Origin: Portulaca oleracea
Taxonomy: Eukaryota > Streptophyta > Magnoliopsida > Caryophyllales > Portulacaceae
Length of the DNA: 64,000 bases
NCBI GenBank assembly: GCA_029582165.1
Contig: CM055882.1
Span: 19,237,867 to 19,301,866 of the forward strand
Direction of reading: 5' to 3'
Positions 56,093 to 64,000 of the stretch are shown here, in pieces. The position numbers and the translations under genes were made by a program. Position 1 is the first letter of the stretch. The number at the start of each line of letters is the position of its first letter. Below the pieces are notes generated by a model. It saw nothing but the letters and a program-made list of their open reading frames with translations, ran no database searches and was not told where the DNA came from.

Positions 56093-57790
56093 GAACAAGT
56101 GTTGGTTTGTCGTGAGTACTATGCTTTCAAGCTTCTGATACGGGCAACTGATTACAGCTACCTATTATGGATGGGAAGGCTTCTTCAGCAGTACATAGTT
56201 GATATGTATGTAAAGCTTGAAAATACGTTGCTAGACTTTTTGAAGAACAATAAGAAAACAATAAGGGCCGAACTTTATCAAGGAGTGCTTGATAGAATTT
56301 CTCAAGGTAAAACATCTGCTTCAAATATTGGTAGGCGTATTATTTTGCCTCCATCCTTTGTTGGTGGTCCACGAGACATGAAACGGCGCTTCCTAAATTC
56401 TTTGACTTTGGTGCAACGTTACGGGAAGCCAGATCTCTTCCTCAGTATGACCTGCAATCCTAAATGGATTGAAATGCAACAGGAGCTTGCACTAGGGGAA
56501 CTAACACAAAATAGACCTGATTTGGTGGCAAGAATCTTTAATGCTAAATAATTCCATTTGTCCAAGTTGATCATGGACAAAAAGAATCTTTGGAAAAGTT
56601 GCGGCAAATATCCAAGTAGTCGAATTTCAAAAGAGAGGGCTCCCACATGTGTATATATTGGTTATCCTTGATCAAGAGTATAAAGTTAAAGATCCAACGC
56701 AATTTGACAAATATGTCACAACAGAACTGTCGACACACGAAAACCAACATTTGCGCTCTATGGTTATTGAACGCATGATGCATTGCCCTTGTGGACTTGA
56801 CTTCCCTGACTGTCCATGTATGCAACTCAAAAATAATGTGTTGAGATGTACATCATCATATCCAAAGTCATTCGTATCAGTCACAACCACCACTGAGGCG
56901 TTGTACCCAGCATACAGGAGGCGTGAAAACAAAGATAGAGTTTGCGTCCGTGGCATGGATATGGATAAGAGATGGGTCATACCATGCAATCCTTACTTGA
57001 CAGCCACTTTCGATTGTCATTTAAATGTTGAAATTTTCTCAACCATCAAGGCAGTGAAATACTTGTATAAATATGTCTACAAGGGGCATGATTGTATTTC
57101 TTTCAAATTAGGCACCAATAATGGCACAAAATGTGAAGATAAAATCCAAAACTTCCAGTCCGGAAGTTGGATCTCCCCTCCAGAGGCAGCTTGGTGTCTT
57201 TTTGAGTTTGACCTATACGACATGCGCCCGGCTGTGCAATCATTATCTGTTCACACAGACAAAATGCAAACCATAAATTTTGATGATGGGGAGAACATTC
57301 GGGAAGTTGTATTAGATGAGTTGCGTACAAAAACCAAGTTGCTGCAGTTTTTTTCTTGGAACAACCAAGCATCGACTACAGACAACAAGTATTTATACTC
57401 GGAATTCCCATAACATTTTGTGTGGCATGATAAACAAAAGAGTGGAAACCATGTAAGCAAGGCATCTCCATTGGTTGTATGGCTTATGTTGCACCATCAG
57501 AGGGGGAAAGATACTACTTGCGCATATTGTTAGCTAATGTCAGCGGTCCGACACCGTTTACAGATCTCCTAACAGTAAACGGTCGAATATGTGCCTCCTT
57601 TTAAGAAGTTGTCATCAAAAGGGGAATAATCCAATCAGACAACATAGCAGATCTTTGTCTCCTTCAAAATATTCACATTCAAATGCCAAGCACACTTCGG
57701 AAATTGTTTGCTATGTTGCTTGTGGTATCTGAGCCACCAGATCCTCGTCAATTTTGGGATACATATTATGAATATCTCTCTTAAGACTTA
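56093..57790 (+). pseudogene. Helitron Rep (HUH) domain region
   Basis: It opens with REYYAFKLLIRA, then LLQQYIVDMYVKLENTLLDF, RRIILPPSFVGGPRDM and MTCNPKWIEMQQEL (56099-56551). After a stop the Rep domain continues: GKVAANIQVVEFQKRGLPHVY, in which the HUH motif reads H-V-Y (His 56646-56648, Tyr 56652-56654), so the second metal-binding histidine is lost. The tyrosine motif region is YLYKYVYKGHD (about 57061-57093). Further on, WISPPEAAWCLFEFDLYDM ends the domain. Another frame gives YVAPSEGERYYLRILLANVSG, RGIIQSDNIADLC and QMPSTLRKLFAMLLVV, with stops between. The HVY change alone would be expected to kill nicking. Confidence 0.82.
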
Positions 57791-58340
57791 AGACTTCCTG
57801 CATATAGAGCCAACCAATCTGTCATTAGCGCTAAAATTTACAATCGGAGACATTAAACAATGACTTGATAGTATGGGTAGATCGTTGGCCAATTACATCT
57901 TGTCAGATTCGCAAACTCATGAAACACAAGATGTGCAGTGCACAAGAGATGTAATCGATGCACTGAATGCTCCTGTACCAATTGAATTTGCAGATGCAAG
58001 GAAGAGACTAATGAAGGACAAAAACATGCATACAAAAAAATTATGTCGCATGTGAAGAGCAACAAAGGGGGCGCGTTTTTCATTGATGGACTAGGTGGTA
58101 CGGGGAAGACTTTCCTTTACTGTGCTCTATATGCAAGGCTCCGAAAGTTGGACAAAATTGTTCTCCTAACAGCTAGCTCAGGCATCGCAGCAGCAACCTT
58201 GCCCACAGGTATGACAACACATTCTCGATTTAAACTCCCAGTAGATGATGATGGATCAAGCTCATGTTTTGTAGGCAAACAATCAAGCCTAGCACAGCTT
58301 CTTAGACAAGCAATACTCGCACGCGTTGCGTGCTATAGTC
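57791..58340 (+). pseudogene. Helitron Pif1-like helicase start, truncated
   Basis: After scraps of linker, the reading at 58043 onward is FFIDGLGGTGKTFLYCAL, where GGTGKT is Walker A, followed by IVLLTASSGIAAATLPTGMT, THSRFKLP and SSLAQLLRQA. In intact Helitrons the Walker B box should follow immediately (I-x-W-D-E). Instead a hairpin-like sequence and unrelated DNA begin at about 58316. The remaining helicase motifs are missing, so most of the roughly 500-residue helicase is lost. Confidence 0.8.
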
Positions 58341-58376
58341 TTGAAAGATATACGAGGTTAAATGTGTTGGAATGTA

Positions 58377-58616
58377 CTCTTCTCTCCATTTTTATTTATC
58401 TGTTACTCAAAAAATTGTGTTAAAAACTTTGACTGTTGATTTCTTAATTTATTAATGATTCATCATACAAAATTTATATTGTTAGATTCGTAACAAAAAA
58501 TATTATTAAAAAGGTATAATGTTATATTTTTTATAAAAAAATTTATATTGGGAAATATTAATCAAAGATTGACTCTAAAAACCATGACAAATAAAAAAAA
58601 GAACGGAGGGAGGGAG
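58377..58616. mobile_element. Stowaway MITE, diverged
   Basis: Right end gaacggagggagggag and its inverse at the left (ctcttctctccatttttatt), with TA on both sides (58375-58376, 58617-58618). The size (240 bp) and central phrase 'ttagattcgtaac' match the better-preserved copy at 17968-18230. Confidence 0.8.
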
Positions 58617-58680
58617 TATAAACATATATAAGTTTAATTATCGTTATTTGAGTAATCTCTATAGTGATGAGTTTAATTAT

Positions 58681-59392
58681 GAACAAATTAGGATTTTACC
58701 CATTGAGGTTTATTGAAAGTTGAATTTTACCCCCAAGGTTTGGGAAATTAGGTTTTTCCTACTTGAAGTTTGAACCTTTTATTATTTTACTCCTTTTCCG
58801 GTGAATGAAAATTTTACCCCTATAGGATGGTATGAAAAGTTTAAAATAACCCTAATTAAAAACATGAAAAGACAACTTTATCTCTCCAAAAAAATAATTA
58901 GTTAGTTTCAAAAAAACATGAAAGAGGAATTGAACGAAAATAACCCTAACTTGAACCCTAATTTGAATGAAATTTAACTAGCTATAAAAATCTCAAATCA
59001 AGTAAGAATGACAGAACAATTGACCGAAAAAAGGCATATTTTCATATGAATATGCAACAGATAATGAGAATGAGAGAGGAATTCACAATTGCAATTATCT
59101 GGAAAATTAGAGAGAAAATACGGAGAAAAAAAGATGAAGGACAATCGTGTTTTAGAGAAAAAAAAGGTAATATCTAATTTGAGTCTTTTATATTAAGGGC
59201 AATTTTGTCAATTAACAATAATTTTATTAATAATTTAATTTGAAAAGGTTGTATTTAATCTTTAATACAAAGGTTAGATGGGTTAATTATTAATTAATTC
59301 AAACTTAAGATAGGATAAAACTAATTTTCAAAACCTTGGGGCTAAAATCCTACTTTCACAAAACCTCAATGGGTAAAAACCTAATTAGTTTC
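58681..59392. mobile_element. Mutator-type MITE
   Basis: A 10-bp duplication gtttaattat (58671-58680 and 59393-59402; 9 bp if the first g is chance) flanks inverted ends of about 70 bases, gaacaaattaggattttac and its near-complement ending cctaattagtttc. No coding. Confidence 0.85.
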
Positions 59393-59467
59393 GTTTAATT
59401 ATCGTTATCTTAAGAAAACTCAAACCTAATGATAAAATTTGGAATGTTTAGTTATGTCTAACCTATG

Positions 59468-60320
59468 TGGAGCGTTACCGTCGTGGTGGGAAGAATGATG
59501 CTTGAGTTTTCGAAGAAAAATCAAAGGAAACGAAGCTTGGGCACCGTAGGGTTTACATATGACCTTGGCTAGGAGAGTCCACAACCTTGGCCTAACATTC
59601 CACCATAACTAATTAGGCTAAACCACCATTAATCACTAAAGAAATTACTTGAACACCACCAAATAATGATTGGATAAAGTAACGAGATTTTTGAAGGAGA
59701 GGCTTGAAGAGCTCTCTTGCAATGACATTCAAATATATCAAAAAACTGCCCAGAAAATGAGGGCCAACGAGTATTTATACAAAATGGACAAAGCCCAAAA
59801 CACAGTCGTTTTGGCAGGCAAAATCGGCAGAAAATGGGACCGACCCGGGCGCGCCAGGCTATTGGATGACAGCAGCAGCAGCAGCTTCAGCTGGGTTGCG
59901 GGCGCGACCGAAAGCTTCGCGGGCGCGACAGTCTCAGTCAGACAAGCGACTTGGGCGAGCCGGCAACCGACTCGGGCACGCCATTACACTGCCACGGGTG
60001 TCGCGTGCGCGACCAAGCATGTCACGGGCGCGACCCCCCCGAGACAGTGATGCTCCGCGGGCGTGACGATGCATGGCTCGGGTGCGCCTAAGGCCTGTCC
60101 GAAAGCATCAACATGGCCTGTTTTTGTTCCAAAAGTATCCCCGATCCCGTCACGGCATTGTTCAACATCTCGGGACGGTACGGCCTCGGGCCCCCGGGGG
60201 TCGGTGCACGAGCGAGCCTCCTTAGAAGGTCTCGGTTCCCATCCAATGGATAGCCGAGACTACCCTTGCGTTTCCGAGCTTCACCGAGAATTGCACCTCG
60301 AGATTCACCGTGGTTGAGGC
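59468..60320 (-). repeat. Left LTR-like arm (3' LTR orientation on - strand)
   Basis: The outer end is TGGAGCG. It contains the TATA-like gtatttatac at about 59770 and an array of gggcgcgac/gggcgcgcc words at 59845-60070. It lies downstream of the - strand pol end, as a 3' LTR should. The inner boundary is not certain; no purine tract was identified. Confidence 0.6.
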
Positions 60321-60323
60321 GGC

Positions 60324-60640
60324 TCACTTGGCAAAGGTTACGAGGGACGAGAACGGAACTCGAGACTCATCATCCTCCCCTTCTTGAAGAGGATTTGCCC
60401 TCAAATCCGCATCGGGTTCAACATCCTCGATGTAGGGTGAAAGATCGCCAATGTTGAACGGGGAGGAGACTCCCATATCGCCAGGAAGATCGAGCATGTA
60501 GGCGTTATTGTTTATTTTCTCCAACACCTTGAACAGTCCCTCACTTCTTGGCATGAGCTTTCTTTTCCTCCGCGAAGGAAACCGTTCCTTTCTCAAGTGG
60601 AGCCAAACCAAGTCCCCGGGTTTGAAGTCATTTGGAGCAT
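60324..60640 (-). pseudogene. Gypsy pol C-terminus (after integrase core)
   Basis: On the - strand the reading NDFKPGDLVWLHLRKERFPS, KLMPRSEGLFKVLEKINNNA, YMLDLPGDMGVSSPFNIGDL, SPYIEDVEPDADLRANPL is the well-known end of plant chromovirus-like Ty3/gypsy pol (GDLVW..LRKERFP and FN..DLSP boxes). It ends with a stop near 60324. Upstream of NDFKPG the - strand frame stays open to 60788 but no longer resembles pol, so the true junction with the + strand element is near 60640-60660. Confidence 0.82.
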
Positions 60641-60801
60641 TGAGAAGAAGTTGAAAAATAGTGCACTCAAGGTATTCGATGAAATGTCTGAGTGAAAACA
60701 AACACAAAGAACCCTTAGGCAAACACTTACCAACTACAAAAGAACCCTCAAACTCCACAAAATACCCCAAACACAATCCGTCTTTCACCTTTTATCCCGG
60801 T

Positions 60802-62798
60802 ATGGCCGAAGAAGCTCGCTCCGAACGAGAGGGATCACGCCACCGAGATAGCCCTCAACTTCGGGATATCGAGACCCACTCGCCACCCATGACGAACGGT
60901 TCTCCACCATTGATCGTATCCTTAATGCCATTGTGATGCGGTTGGACAACCTCGCCCTAGAGCTTCAAGTTCCATCCCGGAAAGAGCGTCGGAGACGTGT
61001 CCAAAGCCCTATCCGTCCTCCTCCTTCCTACGAGTCGAGTGACGATGATAGAGGCTCATTTCGACGCCATCGTCGATGGAAAGCGGTTGAGAAGCCTCCA
61101 CGAAATGAATTCTATGATATCAAAGCCAAGCTTCCGGAATTCAATGGCTTCACCGGCCCGGAAGACTATCTTGAATGGATCCGAATCCTGGAGAGGAATT
61201 TTAAAACTAAGGGGTATAGCGATGAGCATGCCTTCAAGATTGCTCGATCGAAACTCACCGGGATTGCATCCATTTGGTTTGAGAATGTCAAGGTACAACG
61301 AGCAAAAGAGGGTCGAGCAAAGCTCACTTCATGGGCACGGCTTAAGAGATTGATGAATCGACGATTCTTGCCTAACACTTATAAGCGAGAGGTCCACTAT
61401 GAGTCCATTTCATCACTTGATGGGCATAGAGTAGTTAAGCAAGCAAAATTTGATCACATGCCCAACGAGGAAGCCTCCATTCATCCTTGTAAGGCTTCCG
61501 AAACCATTGTTGAAGCTCCGTGTCAAGAAGTGGATGAGAACATCGATCTTGCCCTTCCTCTTATCCTTATTGATGAAGCCCAAGAACAAGCTCCTTTGGT
61601 TATACCTTTGCGACCAACTAAGGAATCAAACATCAATGGAGATGACTCACCATCCCTTCCTCTCATTGGCACTCGGACTCTTCTCCATGAGAAGAATGAG
61701 GTAATTTCAAACTCACCTATGAAGTTCAATGAGTCTTGCTTGTATGTTGGATGTAGCGACATAAAGTCTTTGGGTGAGTCATGCAAGATCTTTGGGAGAT
61801 ATTGGTTGTTTGATGAAGTTTGTTGGCGTGATAAGTTATATGATGAGTTTGTGATGTCCACAATTGAAAAGTCTCTATATTTTGAGTGGCATGCTAGGAA
61901 TCTTGGTGTCCATTTGATGTGTAGTGGCGAATTTGGGATTGATGATGCCATGATTCTAGTTCCTCCCATGTTAATGAGCTCATCGTGTGTATCATCCCTC
62001 AATGGATATTGTTTGAATATTGGTTGTGGTGACATGAACTCTTTGAATGAGTCATATATGTTATTTGGTCGTCATTGGTTGTTCGAGGATTCTATTTGGA
62101 TGTTGAATGAAAAACAATTGTTTGATTATGATTACTTGAATTCCTTAGCCCCACACCAAATCAAACCCGGGGTGGGAAGAGAGTTGAGGAACGTTCTCTT
62201 TTCGAGCGAAACACGGGTTGAGTGTGCTCTTGATGAGGATAAGCGATCTCTTGCTTTGTCTTTACCTTGCAGCGAACCAAGTGAGAAAGAGTGTTCCCAA
62301 ACTCCACAAAATATTCTCGTTCCTTCCCTTAATCCCTTATCTCCACACAACAAGCCTCCAACCACGTTCTTTTATTTGGATGATGGATATATGGTGGTTT
62401 TCGAAGCTTTTTGGGTGTCTCGTGTGATTGTTCACAGCAATCGGGATGTTTGGAGTTCTAGGGTGCCAAGTTGTGGAGAGGGCCTCGATTTTTACTCCCA
62501 AGAGTTGAGGCAACCCTTTTTCAACAAGGGGATTATGGAACGTATCGGGATGGGGCCCGAGCATCAAAATCTATGGTCACTGATCCTTCTCGCACCCCCT
62601 TGGAGAAACACAAGAGAATCCATTTCAAGGTGGGGTGTGGAGTCCATTTTAAGGTGGACCCAGGACCTTGAAAGCGTATTCGGGTTATCCCCGGGTGTGG
62701 CATCCACTTCAAATGGGACCCCGGACCATAGGAGTGGAGCTACGGGATGGACCTACTTCGGGTCTTTAAAAGGGTTCGGAGTCATTTGGAAAGAATAA
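60802..62798 (+). pseudogene. Gypsy gag with long unknown C-terminal extension
   Basis: The start ATG at 60802 gives MAEEARSEREGSRHRDSPQL. A one-base slip near 60900-60908 moves to the frame that stays open to 62798. There IDRILNAIVMRLDNLALELQ and FYDIKAKLPEFNGFTGPEDY, EWIRILERNFKTKGYSDEHA, WARLKRLMNRRFLPNTYKRE form a standard retrotrans_gag core (to about residue 150). The usual second half of gag, zinc knuckle and protease are absent. Instead about 450 residues follow with no domain I know. Within it a motif occurs twice: CLYVGCSDIKSLGESCKIFG (about 61738-61797) and CLNIGCGDMNSLNESYMLFG (about 62011-62070), each then R-x-W-L-F-[DE]. It may be a TR-GAG type non-autonomous product. Confidence 0.65.
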
Positions 62799-63445
62799 GC
62801 GGAAAATGGTCAACATGGGTTGTCGGAATCGACGCGCCTTCACGCTTTGGGTCATAACTCCTTCAATTTAACTTCGATGGGTCTCAAATTTTGGGAGCTT
62901 AAAGTACAGACCGAGAGCTTTCCATCGATATCTTACAGGCCTAAAATGGAGTGCAGATGAAGAAGTTATGGGCGTTTGAAGTCGACAGGGAAAAGCTGCC
63001 CAGAACACCGACTCGCCCAAGTCACCCTGCTGCCCAGGGACGTCGTGCCCGCGACTCCTAGGGTCGCACCTGCGACCTCCTTCTGCCCAGACCTGCTGCT
63101 GTTGCTGCTGCGTGTTGTCCCCCCCCCCCCCTCCCCCTCCCTCCCCCCATTCCTATATATACCCCCTCCCTTGGCATTGTTTAGTAGCTTTTGGACATTG
63201 TATATTTGATGCTTTGGCATTGTGGGTTTTTTTATCCCAACTTTCTCAAAAATCTTGTTAACTTTATCCAAGTGATTTAGTGGTGTTTCAAGTCATTCCT
63301 TTAGTGATTATTTAGTGGATTACCTATGATAATCATGGTGGGGTGTTGAGCAAGGAGAGTCCAAGACCCTTGTCACTGGTTAAAATCGATCATCCATCAT
63401 CACTCAAGCTAATCTCATCCATCCCACCACGACTGTAACGCTCCA
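62799..63445 (+). repeat. Right LTR-like arm
   Basis: It follows the gag ORF directly, as a 3' LTR would. It has GC-rich words (gtcgcacctgcgac, cgtcgtgcccgcgac; 63040-63080), a C run (63119-63130), a TATA-like tatatatacc (63153-63165), and the conserved outer end ..gtaacgctcca at 63445. The start is uncertain; tgtcggaatcgacg near 62820 is possible. Confidence 0.6.
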
Positions 63446-63450
63446 CTATG

Positions 63451-64000
63451 TCACCAACTATACGTAATAACTTAAATGTTATCATTAATTGTGTAATTAG
63501 AAACTATGTTATAAGTTATTGTAAATATATTTGTCCACTATAGTTTTCGTAACATTTAAATTCAGATGATAGAATTAACTTTGACACATTAGGATCAATA
63601 AATTAAGATAAATATATTGTGTTCAAATTGATTTGGCATTTTCTTTTCTAGCGAGTCTGTTAATATGCAAAGAAAACATTAAAATTAGAGTCCTTGAACC
63701 CAATTGAATCTAATTGTGAACCAAGTTAAATTGGTTGGAATTTCCAACCCTTTTTCCCACTAAAATTTTCGAAAAAAAGTTGGAATATAAAATGGTTGCT
63801 AAAGTGGTTGGTTTTTCCAACCATTTTAAATTGTTTGGAAAAAAGTGTTTGATAATACACATATTTTTAGTAGTGTTCAGACTAAGGGATCGAATGATCG
63901 ATAAAGACACTAGCAAATTAAGGTTTCAACTTTCAACTATATACAAGCCAACCAAAAGAAGGGCAAAATTAACAAAAATAGATTACAAATAATTTTTACC
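63451..64000. other. Intergenic, no gene seen
   Basis: AT-rich. Two similar dyads, ggttggaatttccaacc (63732-63748) and ggttggtttttccaacc (about 63808-63824), lie 60 bases apart and might be part of another inverted-repeat element cut by the window end. No coding is supported. Confidence 0.5.

Larger units (their letters stand above)
52561..58340 (+). mobile_element. Degenerate autonomous Helitron (Rep-helicase)
   Basis: The pieces follow the plant Helitron protein in order: a basic N-terminus, a zinc-finger scrap (CEYCGAKLF), the Helitron_like_N domain, the HUH/Y2 Rep domain and the start of a Pif1-type helicase. They are spread over exons with a 2.2-kb intron that contains a MITE. Many stops and frameshifts show it is inactive. 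The helicase stops soon after Walker A. A hairpin-forming gcacgcgttgcgtgc (58320-58334) follows and might be a Helitron 3' signal, but a clear CTRR end is not seen. The 5' TC end is not identified and could lie upstream of the captured kinase exon. Confidence 0.8.
59468..63445. mobile_element. Gypsy-derived unit with inverted LTR-like ends
   Basis: A perfect 5-bp duplication ctatg (59463-59467, 63446-63450) flanks ends TGGAGCGTTACCGTCGTGG and, at the right, its complement. The arms are inverted repeats of at least 300-400 bases: for example 'accaccattaatcactaaag' at about 59624-59643, with a matching - strand phrase at about 63286-63305. Both arms include a TATA-like box and a GC-rich word array. 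Left of centre a gypsy pol C-terminus lies on the - strand; right of centre gag lies on the + strand. An LTR element should have direct LTRs, so this is a head-to-head hybrid that nevertheless carries an integrase-size duplication. Confidence 0.7.

Noticed and set aside
58320..58340. Definite Helitron 3' end at the hairpin gcacgcgttgcgtgc
   Set aside because: No CTRR terminus or A|T insertion point can be placed after it, so it is recorded only as a possible signal.

Overview
The window is plant nuclear DNA, from a flowering plant and most likely a eudicot. The evidence is the element set: Ty1/copia, Ty3/gypsy (Athila-like), Cassandra TRIMs carrying 5S rDNA, an L1-type LINE with DUF4283 and zinc-knuckle ORF1, Stowaway and Mutator-type MITEs, hAT MITEs and Helitrons. 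The species cannot be named from this sequence. I see no intact host gene, no tRNA or rRNA gene and no CRISPR. Almost every protein-like stretch belongs to a transposable element and nearly all are broken by stops or frameshifts. The look is that of repeat-rich, probably heterochromatic, intergenic DNA.

Region A (1-30,835) is a deeply nested stack. A Ty1/copia element on the + strand is cut into four coding pieces (about 414-1387, 24335-24919, 28226-28397, 29275-29505) plus its 3' LTR (30124-30835). Its reverse transcriptase is split by a LINE (about 1388-23923). The LINE RT is split by a Cassandra TRIM array (4536-21748, - strand, target duplication taaac/taaat). The array is split by a non-coding gypsy-derived LTR element (5239-21020). 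The 3' LTR of that element holds two Mutator-type MITEs, a 5.2-kb palindromic Mutator-like element packed with GATGTTCAT/ATGAACATC words (11720-16920), and a Helitron 3' portion (16921-20467). The palindrome carries a hAT MITE and the Helitron piece carries a Stowaway MITE. Separately, a 3.3-kb solo LTR (24920-28225) and a hAT MITE (28398-29274) interrupt the copia RNase H.

Region B (30,836-46,810): a short two-form tandem repeat and a hAT MITE are followed by a complete but mutated 14-kb Athila-type gypsy element on the - strand (32824-46805, target duplication catgg). It has a tRNA-Asp PBS, gag, pol and an env-position ORF.

Region C (46,811-59,467): a small defective copia element with a repeated primer-binding site (47309-49656), unrecognised coding remnants (49.7-50.6 kb), one captured exon of a PBS1-like receptor-like cytoplasmic kinase (51366-51556), and a degenerate autonomous Helitron with Rep and Pif1-like helicase (52561-58340) whose large intron holds a Mutator-type MITE. 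A Stowaway MITE and another Mutator-type MITE follow.

Region D (59,468-63,445) is an unusual gypsy-derived unit whose two LTR-like ends are inverted, not direct, yet it is flanked by a perfect 5-bp duplication (ctatg). Inside, a pol C-terminus on the - strand is fused head-to-head with a + strand gag. That gag runs on into a long open extension containing a duplicated unknown motif. The last 550 bases show no gene.

No new coding system such as a defence or metabolic cluster is visible. The most unusual signals are the inverted-LTR gypsy unit, the word-repeat Mutator palindrome, the paired outer/inner Cassandra LTRs, and the short dyad or word arrays that recur in three unrelated LTRs.
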